Source: Ancylobacter sp. Lp-2 (GTDB lineage: Bacteria > Pseudomonadota > Alphaproteobacteria > Rhizobiales > Xanthobacteraceae). From it: 64,000 nt of DNA. The notes under the pieces are model-generated. The model worked only from the letters and a program-made list of their open reading frames with translations, was not told the DNA's origin and made no database searches. The position numbers and the translations under genes are program-made. The stretch is from assembly GCF_020523795.1 (NCBI RefSeq), contig NZ_JAJALI010000001.1, forward strand, positions 434,001 through 498,000. Direction: 5' to 3'. This document shows positions 9,137 to 17,999 of the stretch, one piece after another (positions within the stretch are counted from its first letter, which is position 1; every line of letters begins with the position of its first letter).

Positions 9137-11095
9137 TCAGTCGCGCGCCAGCGCCGCCACCGGATCGAGCCGCGAGGCATTCCGTGCCGGTAGGAAGCCG
9201 AAGGCGATGCCGATGAAGCTAGAGCACAGCACCGCCGCGACGATGGAGGCGGTCGAGTAGATGAAACTGAAGCCGGAGCCGAATGCGCCGGCGAGCGCGC
9301 CCAGCCCGAGCGCCGCGCCGATGCCGAGCACGCCGCCGATGAGGCACACCAGCACCGCCTCGATGAGGAACTGCTGCAGGATGTCGGCGCGCCGCGCCCC
9401 CACCGCCATGCGCACGCCGATCTCGCCGACCCGCTCGGACACCGACACCAGCATGATGTTCATCACCCCGATGCCGCCGACCACCAGCGAGATCACCGCG
9501 ATGGCGGCGATCAGCAAGGCGAGCGTCTGGGTGGTGGCGGTGATGGTCTTGCGGATGTCGTCGGTGTTGAGGATGAAGAAGTCCTTGGTGCCGTGGCGCT
9601 GGGTGAGCAGCCGGGTGACCGCCTGCTCGGCGAGGTCGGTCGGCACGTCGTCGGCCACCCGCACGGTGATCGAGCGCAGCGAGCTGGAGCCGATCACCCG
9701 CGCCTGCACGGTGGTGTAGGGCAGGTAGAGCGACAGGTTCTGGCTGGAGCCGAAGCCGCCCTGCTGCGGGGCGGTGACGCCGATCACCCGCGCCGGCACC
9801 TTGCCGATGAACACCACCTCGCCGATCGGGCTGCCGGCGAGGTCGCCGAACAGCGTCTTGCGGGTGTTCTCGTCGATGACGACGTCCTGGGCGAGGGTGT
9901 GCACGCTGGTGGCGTCGAACAGCCGCCCCTCGGCGAGGCGGGTGCCCTTGGCGGCGAAATATTGCGCGCCGACGCCGTTCACCAGCGCATTGGCTTCCTT
10001 GGAGCCGTAGCGCACCGTGGAGGAGGTCGACACGGTGGGCGTCACCGCCGCCACATAGGGCTGGCCGGCCAGAGCGTTGGCATCGGCCACCACCAGCGTC
10101 GTCACCCGGCCGGAGCGGGTGTCGCCGAAATCCTTGCCGGCGAAGATCTCCAGCGTGTTGGTGCCGAGGCTGGAGATGTTGGCGAGCACGCGCTGCTGCG
10201 AGCCCTGGCCGAGCGCCACCACGCTCACCACCGAGGCGATGCCGATGATGATGCCGAGCATGGTGAGGAAGGTGCGCAGCCCATGCGCCCGCATCGCCAG
10301 CAGCGCCATGAAGAAGGCTTCGCGGAAGCGGTCGGCGAAGGCCCCGAGCCTGCCGCGCACCGGCGATGCCGACGTCTCGGCGGCCGGTGCCTCCGGCTGC
10401 GGCGTCAGGCGGCGGTCCGAGAGGATCTCGCCGTCGCTGATCTCGATGATGCGGTTGGTGCGGTTCGCCACCTGCATGTCGTGGGTGACGATGACGATGG
10501 TGCGGCCCTCGGCGTTGAGCTCGGCGAGGATGCGCAGCACCTCCTCGCCGCTGTGCTTGTCGAGCGCGCCGGTCGGCTCGTCGGCGAGGATCACGTTGGC
10601 GTTGTTCATCAGCGCGCGGGCGATGGAGACGCGCTGCTGCTGGCCGCCGGAGAGCTGGCCGGGCCGGTGGCCGGTGCGATCGCCCATGCCGAGACGGCCG
10701 AGCAGCGCGGCGGCGCGGGTACGGCGTGCCCCGGGCGTCTGGCCGGCATAGATGGCGGGAATCTCGACATTGCCGAGCGCGGTCAATTCGGCCAGCAGGT
10801 GGTAGCGCTGGAAGATGAAGCCGAAATGCTCGCGCCGCAGCGCCGCCAGCTCGTCGGCGTCGAGCGCGGCGACATCGCGGCCGGCGACGCGGTAGGTGCC
10901 GGACGTCGCGCGGTCGAGGCAGCCGAGAATGTTCATCAGCGTCGACTTGCCGGAGCCGGAGGCGCCGACGATCGCCACCATCTCGCCCGCCTCGATGGTG
11001 AGGTCGACGCCCTTCAGTACCGTGATGCTGCGCTCGCCGGAGGGGAACTCGCGGCGGAGGTCGCGGATCTCGATGAGCGGCTGGCCCATCCTCAC
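9137..11095 (-). CDS. macB: MacB-type ABC transporter, fused ATPase-permease
   Basis: A 652-aa half-transporter of a tripartite efflux pump. The N-terminal ABC domain (residues ~5-225) has Walker [10 protein letters not shown], signature [14 protein letters not shown] and Walker [13 protein letters not shown]. The C-terminal MacB_PCD and FtsX domains form four membrane helices with a large periplasmic domain between the first and second. MacB drives export of macrolides, lipopeptides or haem-like substrates from the periplasm through MacA and an outer-membrane channel. Its start overlaps the macA stop by 4 bases, and the adaptor and outer-membrane factor genes lie upstream in the same operon. 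The substrate cannot be told from sequence. Confidence 0.93.
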   Translation of the reverse strand: MRMGQPLIEIRDLRREFPSGERSITVLKGVDLTIEAGEMVAIVGASGSGKSTLMNILGCLDRATSGTYRVAGRDVAALDADELAALRREHFGFIFQRYHLLAELTALGNVEIPAIYAGQTPGARRTRAAALLGRLGMGDRTGHRPGQLSGGQQQRVSIARALMNNANVILADEPTGALDKHSGEEVLRILAELNAEGRTIVIVTHDMQVANRTNRIIEISDGEILSDRRLTPQPEAPAAETSASPVRGRLGAFADRFREAFFMALLAMRAHGLRTFLTMLGIIIGIASVVSVVALGQGSQQRVLANISSLGTNTLEIFAGKDFGDTRSGRVTTLVVADANALAGQPYVAAVTPTVSTSSTVRYGSKEANALVNGVGAQYFAAKGTRLAEGRLFDATSVHTLAQDVVIDENTRKTLFGDLAGSPIGEVVFIGKVPARVIGVTAPQQGGFGSSQNLSLYLPYTTVQARVIGSSSLRSITVRVADDVPTDLAEQAVTRLLTQRHGTKDFFILNTDDIRKTITATTQTLALLIAAIAVISLVVGGIGVMNIMLVSVSERVGEIGVRMAVGARRADILQQFLIEAVLVCLIGGVLGIGAALGLGALAGAFGSGFSFIYSTASIVAAVLCSSFIGIAFGFLPARNASRLDPVAALARD

Positions 11096-12312
11096 AGCCC
11101 CATCGGCGGGCCGGGCGGACGCGAGGACGCGGTCGCGGTCTGGCCGGTCGCCTGGTCGATGACCACGCGTTCGCCCTCTTCGAGGCCGGACAGCACCTGG
11201 GCGGTGATCTTGTTGTTAAGGCCGATCTCGACCGGGCGCGTCGACACGCTGCCATTGGCGTTGGCGATCCGCACCTGGTAACGGCCCTCGCCGTCGCGCG
11301 CGCCCAGCGCCGCGGCGGGAATGGTGAGGGTGCTCTTGGCGCTGCCGAGCACGATGCGCACCTCGGCGGTCATGTAGGTGCGCAGGCGCCCCTCCGGGTT
11401 CGGCACGTCGAACACGCCATTGTAGTAGATCGCCTCCGACGAGGAGGACGAGGAGCTGCTGCTCGAACTGGTGGTGGTCGAGGTGGAGAAGCTGGAATCG
11501 CTGCGGATCGATTCCGGCGCCGGCTCGATGAAGCCGAGCGTGGCGTCGTAGCGCCGGTCCGGTTCGCCCAGCACGGTGAAGTAGAGCGGCTGGCCCGGCT
11601 TCACCCGCACGATGTCGGCCTCGGAGATCTCGGTGCGCACCGTCATGGTGTCGAGATTGCCGAGGATGACGATGGTGGGCGCCGATTGCACGGCGTTCAC
11701 CGTCTGGCCCTGCTGGCTGACGATGGACAGCACGGTGCCGTCGGTCGGCGCGGTGATGCGGGTATAGCCGAGATTGGCGCGGGCGGTGTCGACCGCCACC
11801 TGCGCCTCGATGATCTGTGCCGACAGCGCGTCGATCTGCGCGAGGGTGATGTCGACATTGGCTTCGGCCGTGTCGAAATCGGCGCGCGACACTGCGTTCT
11901 GGTCGACCATGCGCTTCTGGCGGGCCAGCGTCGTTTCGTTCAGCCGCAGCGTCGCCTGCTTCTCGGCTCGCTGGGCGGTGACATTGGCGAGCGAGGCCTC
12001 GGCGGTGCGCAGGTCATTTTGTTGCGTCACCGAATCGATCTCGGCGAGCAGGTCGCCGGCATGCACGGTGTCGCCCAGCTTGACGTTCACCGCGGTGATG
12101 CGGCCGGAGGCCTGGGCGCCGACGGCCACCAGCTTCACCGGCTTCAGCGTACCGGTGGCGAGCACGGTCTCCTCGATGTCGCCGCGCGTCACCGGCGCGG
12201 TGATCAGCGTCGGCGTCGCGGCGTCGGTGCGGCGCTGCCAGACATAGCCGCCGCCGGCGGCGAGCACGGCCAGCAGCAGGCCGGCGCCGAGAACGCGGGT
12301 GCCCTTGCTCAC
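11092..12312 (-). CDS. macA: MacA-type periplasmic adaptor (HlyD/RND MFP family)
   Basis: A 406-aa membrane-fusion protein linking MacB to the outer-membrane channel. It has an N-terminal membrane anchor ([19 protein letters not shown]), a lipoyl half-motif ([19 protein letters not shown]), an alpha-hairpin (about residues 95-165), the second lipoyl half ([18 protein letters not shown]) and beta-barrel/MP domains. Oddly, about 20 residues near positions 272-291 are almost only Ser and Thr (bases about 11440-11500), inserted just before [18 protein letters not shown]. That is a flexible linker inside the adaptor's beta region. It overlaps macB by 4 bases. Confidence 0.92.
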   Translation of the reverse strand: MSKGTRVLGAGLLLAVLAAGGGYVWQRRTDAATPTLITAPVTRGDIEETVLATGTLKPVKLVAVGAQASGRITAVNVKLGDTVHAGDLLAEIDSVTQQNDLRTAEASLANVTAQRAEKQATLRLNETTLARQKRMVDQNAVSRADFDTAEANVDITLAQIDALSAQIIEAQVAVDTARANLGYTRITAPTDGTVLSIVSQQGQTVNAVQSAPTIVILGNLDTMTVRTEISEADIVRVKPGQPLYFTVLGEPDRRYDATLGFIEPAPESIRSDSSFSTSTTTSSSSSSSSSSSEAIYYNGVFDVPNPEGRLRTYMTAEVRIVLGSAKSTLTIPAAALGARDGEGRYQVRIANANGSVSTRPVEIGLNNKITAQVLSGLEEGERVVIDQATGQTATASSRPPGPPMGL

Positions 12313-12373
12313 CGGCCATACTCCAGGGGCTCCGCCGGACGCGGGCGGCCGGGCCGGCTCATGACATGGCAGC

Positions 12374-13888
12374 TCATGGGGCGTTGGGCGACGGCTGGCG
12401 CGGCGAGGGGGCGGTGGCGAAGTGCGGGCCGGTATTGCGGTCCACTACCTCCGGCTTCGAGCTGTTGACCGTGCCGTCCCAGCCGCCGCCCAGCGCCTTG
12501 TTGAGGGCGATGTAGTCGGTGGCGATGGCGGCGCGGCTCTCGATCAGCGAATCCTCCGCCGAATACAGCGAGCGTTCGGAATCCAGCACGTCGAGGAAGC
12601 TCGATGAGCCCGACTGGTACAGCGCCCGCGACAGCCGCGTCGCCTCGCGATAATGCTGCACCGAGGTCGAGAGCGTGCCCTGGCGGATCCGCTCCTGGCC
12701 CAGCGAGACGATGGCGTTCTCCACATCCTCCAGCGCGGTCAGCACCGAGGCGCGGTAGGCGATGAAGGACTGGTCGCGTTGCGCCTCGGTCACGTCGACC
12801 GCGGCGCGCAGCTGGCCGCCATTGAAGATAGGCACCGTCAGCGACGGGCCGATCGACCAGCTGATCGACGAGCTCTTGGCGAGGTCGCCGAGCTTGGTGC
12901 CGGTGGAGCTGACCGAGCCGGTGAGGCTGATGCTCGGATAGAGCGCCGCTTCCGCCTCGCCGATCAGCGCGGTAGACTGGGCGTATTGCCGTTCGGCGAC
13001 GCGTACGTCCGGCCGTGCCAGCAGGATGTCGGCGGGGATGCCGGTGGGCATCGGCAGGCGCGGGGTTGGGATCGGCCGGCCCGCCTTCATCCGTGTCGTC
13101 AACGCGGAGGGCGGCTGGCCGGTGAGCACGGAAAGCCGGTGCACGGCCTCGGCAAAGGCCGCCTCGTAGGTCGGGATGTTGGCCTCGGTGCTCGCCGCCT
13201 GGCCGGAGGCGTTGGCGACGTCGACTCCGGAGGCCGACCCGGCATTGTACTGCGTGCGGGTGAGCGCGGCCGTCTCGCGCTGCGAGGCGGCGGTGCGGCG
13301 GGCGAGATCGGCGCGGGCCTGCGCCGAGCGCGCCTGGACGTAATAATTGGCGACGTCGCCGACCAGGGTCAGCAGCGTGGCGCGCAGGTCTTCCTCGGCG
13401 GCGTCGAGCCCGTAGCGGGCCGCCTCGACGGCGCGCCGGTTGGCGCCGAACAGGTCGACCTCCCAGCTGGCGTCGAGGCCGGCCTGGTACTGGGTGAACG
13501 GGCCGGCGACGGTGACGTCGCCGCCGCTGGACACGTTGGAGCCGTTGTCGCTACGAGTAAGCGAGGCCGAGCCGTCGACCCCCGGCAGCAGCGTGCCGAC
13601 CGCCTGGCGGTAGGAGGCACGGGCCTCGCGGATCTTCGCCTTGGCGGTGGCGACGTCGAGATTGCCGGCGACCGCCTCGTCGATGAGGCCGTCGAGCACC
13701 GGGTCGCGCAGCCGCTTCCACCACTGCGCCAGTTCGGGCGGACGCGGCGTGGCCTTTGGTTTCTTGGAGCCCCAATGCGCGGGCATGTCGAGCTGCGGCG
13801 TCTTGTAGTCGGGGCCGACGGCGCAGCCGGCCAGCAGGAGGGAGACGAACAGCAATGTGGCCGGACGGCCGAAAGCGAGCGGCGGCAC
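12374..13888 (-). CDS. Outer-membrane efflux lipoprotein, NodT/OprM family
   Basis: A 504-aa TolC-like outer-membrane factor. It has a signal sequence ending in the lipobox LLAGC, followed by AVGPDYKTPQLDMPAHW, the usual NodT/CusC N terminus. Two OEP repeats follow, with coiled-coil segments such as AKIREARASYRQAVGTLLPGVDGSASLTRS in repeat one and the DVTEAQRDQSFIAYRASVLTALEDVENA segment in repeat two. It should form the exit duct for MacAB, encoded 61 bases downstream on the same strand. A TetR gene is divergent and is the probable regulator. Confidence 0.92.
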   Translation of the reverse strand: MPPLAFGRPATLLFVSLLLAGCAVGPDYKTPQLDMPAHWGSKKPKATPRPPELAQWWKRLRDPVLDGLIDEAVAGNLDVATAKAKIREARASYRQAVGTLLPGVDGSASLTRSDNGSNVSSGGDVTVAGPFTQYQAGLDASWEVDLFGANRRAVEAARYGLDAAEEDLRATLLTLVGDVANYYVQARSAQARADLARRTAASQRETAALTRTQYNAGSASGVDVANASGQAASTEANIPTYEAAFAEAVHRLSVLTGQPPSALTTRMKAGRPIPTPRLPMPTGIPADILLARPDVRVAERQYAQSTALIGEAEAALYPSISLTGSVSSTGTKLGDLAKSSSISWSIGPSLTVPIFNGGQLRAAVDVTEAQRDQSFIAYRASVLTALEDVENAIVSLGQERIRQGTLSTSVQHYREATRLSRALYQSGSSSFLDVLDSERSLYSAEDSLIESRAAIATDYIALNKALGGGWDGTVNSSKPEVVDRNTGPHFATAPSPRQPSPNAP

Positions 13889-13995
13889 GATGGATCAGCT
13901 CCGCGTTGTCATCGCACCGGCCCGAGGCGCCAGAGCGAATGCGGACAGGCTGATCATGCGGCAGGAAAAGGGAAGCGACACCCAGTCGATCCTTA

Positions 13996-14022
13996 TTTAC
14001 AAAACTTTAGCGTTTCTATAAT
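13996..14022 (+). promoter_or_regulatory. Probable sigma-70 promoter for the TetR gene
   Basis: In the AT-rich divergent spacer, TTTACA (13996-14001) is followed after 15 bp by a perfect TATAAT (14017-14022). These point toward the tetR gene, whose likely starts lie 72-108 bases downstream. The spacer is shorter than the usual 17 bp. The same region should carry the efflux-operon promoter on the other strand and a TetR operator; only weak dyad symmetry (AGAAAC/GTTTTG around 14000-14016) is visible. Confidence 0.5.
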
Positions 14023-14093
14023 TGATCGATTTGCTACATGTCAATTCACGCAACGGCGATTCCGGCCCACCGGTGCTGCGACGCAACAGGTCG

Positions 14094-14771
14094 ATGACGA
14101 TGTTGGAGACGATATCGAAGAGCGGATCGATGGAAGCGGATGCGAGCCTGCCGAAACGCGGACGCGGGCGGCCCAAGGCGCGTTCCGACGCCGAGCAGGC
14201 GGCGGAGATCGTGACGCAGGCGCGCGCCCTGTTCGTGGCCGGCGGCTATGGCCGCACCACCATGGACGAGATCGCCGCCGAGTGCCGGATTTCCAAGCGT
14301 ACGCTCTACCGGTTGTTCCCCGCCAAGATCGATCTGTTCGCGGCGATCATCGAGCAGCACCGCTTCGCGATGCTGGCGCTGCCCGGCGATTACGACCATC
14401 TGTCGCTCGTCGACGCCATCGCCGCCATCTTCCGGGTCGACATCGACGACGCGGAGCATCAGGAGCGCATGGCCATGGTCAGCATGGTGCTGGCGGAGCT
14501 GCGGCACTTTCCCGAGCTCGGCAATGTCGTGCGCGTCCACGGTGCCGATCCCTCGCGGGCCGAGCTCACCGCCTGGCTGGCGCGTGAGGCGGCGCGCGGC
14601 CGCATCCGCATCGGCAGCCCGGAATATACCGCGCGCATGCTGATGGACCTGATCTTCGGCGCGGTGCCGCTGAAGCTGCCGGAACTGCCGGACTGGCCGG
14701 AGGAGGCGGACCGCCGCACCTATCTGCGCGAGGCGATCCGGCTGATGGTCGAGGGCATGGTGCCGCGCTGA
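14094..14771 (+). CDS. TetR/AcrR family transcriptional regulator
   Basis: A ~225-aa repressor with an N-terminal TetR helix-turn-helix (IVTQARALFVAGGYGRTTMDEIAAECRISKRTLYRLFPAKIDLF) preceded by a basic RGRGRPKAR arm, and a C-terminal ligand domain of the AcrR_C/TetR_C type. It is divergent from the NodT-macA-macB operon across a 205-bp AT-rich spacer, the usual layout for a local efflux repressor. The start is uncertain: in-frame ATGs at 14094, 14100 and 14130 all precede the HTH without a strong ribosome-binding site. The inducer is unknown. Confidence 0.88.
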   Translation: MTMLETISKSGSMEADASLPKRGRGRPKARSDAEQAAEIVTQARALFVAGGYGRTTMDEIAAECRISKRTLYRLFPAKIDLFAAIIEQHRFAMLALPGDYDHLSLVDAIAAIFRVDIDDAEHQERMAMVSMVLAELRHFPELGNVVRVHGADPSRAELTAWLAREAARGRIRIGSPEYTARMLMDLIFGAVPLKLPELPDWPEEADRRTYLREAIRLMVEGMVPR

Positions 14772-14807
14772 CGCCATCGTGCCGAGGGCGGCGGGCCGGT
14801 CGGCCCG

Positions 14808-15545
14808 TCAGGCGGCGCTGCCGAAGAAGATGCGGGCGAGGCCGCGCGTCGCCACTTCCATCGCATGCGCCGAGCTCAGGGTGATGTGCTGCTCGATCAG
14901 CGCCGCGCCGGCCGCCGCGTCGCGCCGGCGCAGCGCGTCGATGATGGCGGCGTGTTCCTGATAGGTCTTGGCGCGCTGCGGCAGCGCCTCCAGCGCGATG
15001 CGGCGGAAGAAGCGCAGCCGCGAGGCCACCGATTCCAGTGCCAGCGCCAGCTGCTCGTTCTGCGACAATCGCGTCAGCGCCATGTGGAAGGCTTCGTCCG
15101 CCAGCGCGATCTTCGCCCACGAGCCTTCCTCGGCGAGGCTGTTATGGCGCTCCCAGGCGGCGATGGTCGCTTCCATGTCGCGCTCGGAGGCGCGCTGGCA
15201 GGCCAGCACGAAGGCGGCGCGCTCGACGGCGGCGCGCAGCTCGTAGAGGTCGCGCAGGGCGTCCGGCGTGATCTCGCGGGCATGGAAGCCCTTATTGGGC
15301 ACCGTCAGCACGAAGCCGTCGCGCTCCAGCCGGTTCAGCGCCGCCCGCACCGGGGTGCGGCTGACTGACAGCTGGGCGGCCAGCTCGGCCTCGTTGATCT
15401 TCTGCCCCGGGCGAAACCGGTACTCGATCGCCAGTTCCTTGATGATCGCATAGACGCGCTCGACGCTGTCGGCGGCCCGTCCCCGGCGCTCGGCTGCGGC
15501 GTCGCCGGGCGCGTGGCCGGCCTGCTCGGTCTTGCTGCGTGCCAT
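14808..15545 (-). CDS. GntR family regulator, FadR/FCD subfamily
   Basis: A 245-aa regulator with an N-terminal winged HTH (residues ~28-95; KINEAELAAQLSVSRTPVRAALNRLERDGFV) and a C-terminal all-helical FCD domain (about 105-235). FCD domains bind metal and organic acids or amino acids; the metal-ligand type residues D and H are seen in LADEAFHMAL and EQHITLSSAHAMEV. It is divergent from the D-amino-acid dehydrogenase gene and probably controls that locus through the inverted repeats in the spacer. Confidence 0.9.
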   Translation of the reverse strand: MARSKTEQAGHAPGDAAAERRGRAADSVERVYAIIKELAIEYRFRPGQKINEAELAAQLSVSRTPVRAALNRLERDGFVLTVPNKGFHAREITPDALRDLYELRAAVERAAFVLACQRASERDMEATIAAWERHNSLAEEGSWAKIALADEAFHMALTRLSQNEQLALALESVASRLRFFRRIALEALPQRAKTYQEHAAIIDALRRRDAAAGAALIEQHITLSSAHAMEVATRGLARIFFGSAA

Positions 15546-15672
15546 GCGGGTCGCGCCCTCCTGTCCTGCTTATAGGGATTTCGGCCCGGATCGGAAACGG
15601 GTCGCGGCGCGGCGGATCCGCTGCGCGATGCCCAGCGATTGGGCGCCGCGTGCCCAACATTTGGAATTGTGC

Positions 15673-15710
15673 ATTCATAACTGAATTCTAAAGTGTATTC
15701 ACTTATGAAT
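15673..15710. promoter_or_regulatory. Inverted repeats, candidate GntR operator
   Basis: In the otherwise GC-rich spacer between gntR and dadA, an AT-rich patch holds ATTCATAA (15673-15680) mirrored by TTATGAAT (15703-15710). Nested inside is AAGTG/CACTT (15691-15695 with 15700-15704). The layout fits binding of a dimeric FadR-type regulator controlling both divergent genes. No experimental motif is known to me for this exact subfamily. Confidence 0.5.
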
Positions 15711-15771
15711 TTGACCATCCGCAGGGTGGCCGGGCGTCGTCCCGCGCGCCGTGCCGGCCATCGGGGACGCT

Positions 15772-17022
15772 ATGAGGATCATCGTGCTGGGCGGCGGGGT
15801 TGTCGGCGTCACCACGGCCTATCAGCTGCAGCGGGACGGCCACGACGTCGTGCTGATCGAGCGCAACGCCGAGGTCGCCGACGAGACCAGCTGGGGCAAT
15901 GCCGGCATGGTCGCGCCCGGCCATTCCTTCGTCTGGTCGTCGCCGAAGGCGCCGATGACGCTGCTGAAATCGCTGGTGCTGAAGGACCAGGCGCTGCGTT
16001 TCCGGCTGTCCGCCGATCCGCGGCTCTATGCCTGGTCATGGCAGTTCCTCATGGAATGCACCGCCGCCAAGGCGCGGCGCAACACCCTGCTCAAGCACCG
16101 GCTGGCCGCCTATTCGCAGCAGGTGCTGCACGAGGTGATCGGCGGCGAGGAACTCGCCTACGACCGCAACGACCGCGGCATCCTGTATTTCCACCGCAGC
16201 CAGCAGGCGCTGGAGGCCGGCATCGCCAATATGCGGCTGTTGGAATCCGACGGGCAGCAGATCCGGGTGCTGAACCGCGAGCAGGTGGTCGGTCTCGACC
16301 CGGCACTTGGCCATGTCGGCGACAGGATCGCCGGGGCCATCTGGTGCCCGACCGACGAGACCGGCGATCCCGCCAAGTTCACCCGTGCGCTCGCCGCGCT
16401 GGTGGCCCGGCGCGGCGGCGAGATCCGCACCGGCACCACCATCACCGGCTTCGAGACGGCCGGCGACCGGCTGGCCGGCGTCGCCACCGACCGCGGCACG
16501 GTGACGGGCGACGCCTATGTGCTGGCGACCGGCACCGCCAGCGCCGCCCTCGGCCGCCGTCTCGGCCTGTCGCTGCCCATCTACCCGATCAAGGGCTATT
16601 CGCTGACCATTCCAATCGGCAACCGGCCGAAGCCGCCGGCGCTGGCGGCGGTCGACGAGCACAACCTCGTCGCCATCTCCCGTTTTGGCGACCGCCTCCG
16701 CGTCACCGCCACCGCCGAGTTCGCCGGATACGACAAGAGCCACAGGCCGTCCGACTTCGCCTTCATGAAGCGGGTGACGCAGGAGCTCTACCCCGAGGGA
16801 GCCGATTACGACCGCGCCGAAATGTGGGCCGGACTGCGGCCGATGACCCCGACCAACCTGCCGTTCTTCGGCCGCCGGCACCTGCGCAACCTCTACCTGA
16901 ACACCGGGCATGGCCATATCGGCTGGACCATGTCGCACGGCTCGGCGCGCATCACCGCCGATCTCATCGCCGGCCGTACCCCGGCCATCCCGCTCGACGG
17001 GCTGGTCGCCGGATCAGCCTGA
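15772..17022 (+). CDS. D-amino acid dehydrogenase-like FAD oxidoreductase (DadA family)
   Basis: A 416-aa DAO-family flavoenzyme. The N-terminal Rossmann motif GGGVVGVTTAYQLQRDGHDVVLIER binds FAD, followed by SWGNAGMVAPGHSFVWSSP and, near the C terminus, AGLRPMTPTNLPFFG and NTGHGHIGWTMSHGSA, all typical of DadA small subunits. It would oxidatively deaminate D-amino acids to 2-oxo acids and pass electrons to the respiratory chain. The start at 15772 follows GGGGAC; an in-frame ATG 21 bases upstream is possible. The neighbour is a racemase-superfamily enzyme, not alr/dadX, so the natural substrate may be an unusual amino acid. Confidence 0.88.
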   Translation: MRIIVLGGGVVGVTTAYQLQRDGHDVVLIERNAEVADETSWGNAGMVAPGHSFVWSSPKAPMTLLKSLVLKDQALRFRLSADPRLYAWSWQFLMECTAAKARRNTLLKHRLAAYSQQVLHEVIGGEELAYDRNDRGILYFHRSQQALEAGIANMRLLESDGQQIRVLNREQVVGLDPALGHVGDRIAGAIWCPTDETGDPAKFTRALAALVARRGGEIRTGTTITGFETAGDRLAGVATDRGTVTGDAYVLATGTASAALGRRLGLSLPIYPIKGYSLTIPIGNRPKPPALAAVDEHNLVAISRFGDRLRVTATAEFAGYDKSHRPSDFAFMKRVTQELYPEGADYDRAEMWAGLRPMTPTNLPFFGRRHLRNLYLNTGHGHIGWTMSHGSARITADLIAGRTPAIPLDGLVAGSA

Positions 17023-17050
17023 CATCGGACCTCTCGCCCCGGATGCCCCC

Positions 17051-17875
17051 ATGGTGAATCCCATGCCGCTGTCCCCCGCCATTTCCCCGACCCCGCCGGC
17101 CACCGCCCCGGCGGATCTGGGAATCCTGCCTTCCGACCTCGCGCCGCGTCTCGGCGAGCGGGCGAATATCGGGCTGGTGGTGCTGGCGACCGACCAGACC
17201 ATCGAATACGAGTTCCGCCACCTGCTTGCTGCTCCGGGGGTGGGGCTCTACCAGGCGCGCGTCGCCAGCGACGTCGACATCACTCCGGAAACCCTGCGCG
17301 CCATCGGCCCCCGCATCGCCCCCACCACCGACCTCATCCTGCCGGGGCTGTCGCTCGACGTGGTCGCCTTCGGCTGCACCTCGGCGACCATGGTGATGGG
17401 CGAGGAGCAGGTGTTCGGAGAAATTCGCAAGGCACGCCAAGGTGTTGCCTGCACCACCCCGGTCACTGCCGCATTGGCGGCGTTCAGGGCGCTCGGCGCC
17501 GCGCGTATCGCCATGCTCACGCCCTACACGCCAGGGATCACCGCCGGAATGGCCGACTACTTCGCCGGGCGCGGCGTCGATGTGGCGGCCTATGCTACCT
17601 TCAACCGGCAGGACGACCGCGAGGCGGCGCGCATTTCCGTCGCCTCCATCGAGGCGGCGGCGGAGCGGCTGGCGGAGCGGACGCCGGGCGTCGAGGCGAT
17701 CTTCGTCTCCTGCACCAGCCTGCGCGTCGCCGAGGCGGTGGCGCGCATCGAGGCGCGCACCGGCCTGCCGGTGACCTCGTCCAACCACGCCATGGCCTGG
17801 CATGCGCTGCGGCTCGCCGGCATCGACGATGCCGTGCCGGGCGCCGGCCGCCTGTTCACCTGCGGCCTCGCCTGA
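17051..17875 (+). CDS. Asp/Glu racemase superfamily enzyme (maleate isomerase / arylmalonate decarboxylase / EutA-like)
   Basis: A 274-aa protein of the two-cysteine Asp/Glu/hydantoin racemase superfamily. The first catalytic Cys lies in VVAFGCTSATMVMGEE and the second in AIFVSCTSLRVAEAV, and the glycine-rich LVVLATDQTIEYEF segment is at the N terminus. The CTSAT pattern is closest, from memory, to the maleate cis-trans isomerase / EutA branch rather than true glutamate racemase. It starts 28 bases after dadA, so the two are probably co-transcribed, suggesting an isomerase feeding or clearing a substrate of the dehydrogenase. Start choice between 17051 and 17063 is open. Confidence 0.8.
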   Translation: MVNPMPLSPAISPTPPATAPADLGILPSDLAPRLGERANIGLVVLATDQTIEYEFRHLLAAPGVGLYQARVASDVDITPETLRAIGPRIAPTTDLILPGLSLDVVAFGCTSATMVMGEEQVFGEIRKARQGVACTTPVTAALAAFRALGAARIAMLTPYTPGITAGMADYFAGRGVDVAAYATFNRQDDREAARISVASIEAAAERLAERTPGVEAIFVSCTSLRVAEAVARIEARTGLPVTSSNHAMAWHALRLAGIDDAVPGAGRLFTCGLA

Positions 17876-17948
17876 AGCAGGTCGTTCACAGTCGAAGGAT
17901 TGCCGCGAGCCGGGTCCGCGTAGGAGCCCGGCGGCGGTGCGATCCGGC

Positions 17949-17977
17949 GCGGCACGGGAGCCGATCCCCCGTGCCGC
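17949..17977. terminator. Hairpin between convergent racemase and sulfatase genes
   Basis: A perfect 10-bp stem (17949-17958 with 17968-17977, arm GCGGCACGGG) with a 9-nt loop lies between two converging genes. It has no U-tract on either strand, so it is called only as a terminator-like hairpin serving one or both transcripts. Confidence 0.45.
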
Positions 17978-17999
17978 CTCGTTGCGGTCCAGCCGCCGC

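Noticed and set aside
9219-11255. Long minus-strand frame overlapping macB (678 codons) and a plus-strand frame at 9593-11281 (562 codons)
   Set aside because: Both are shadows of macB, which has intact ABC motifs.
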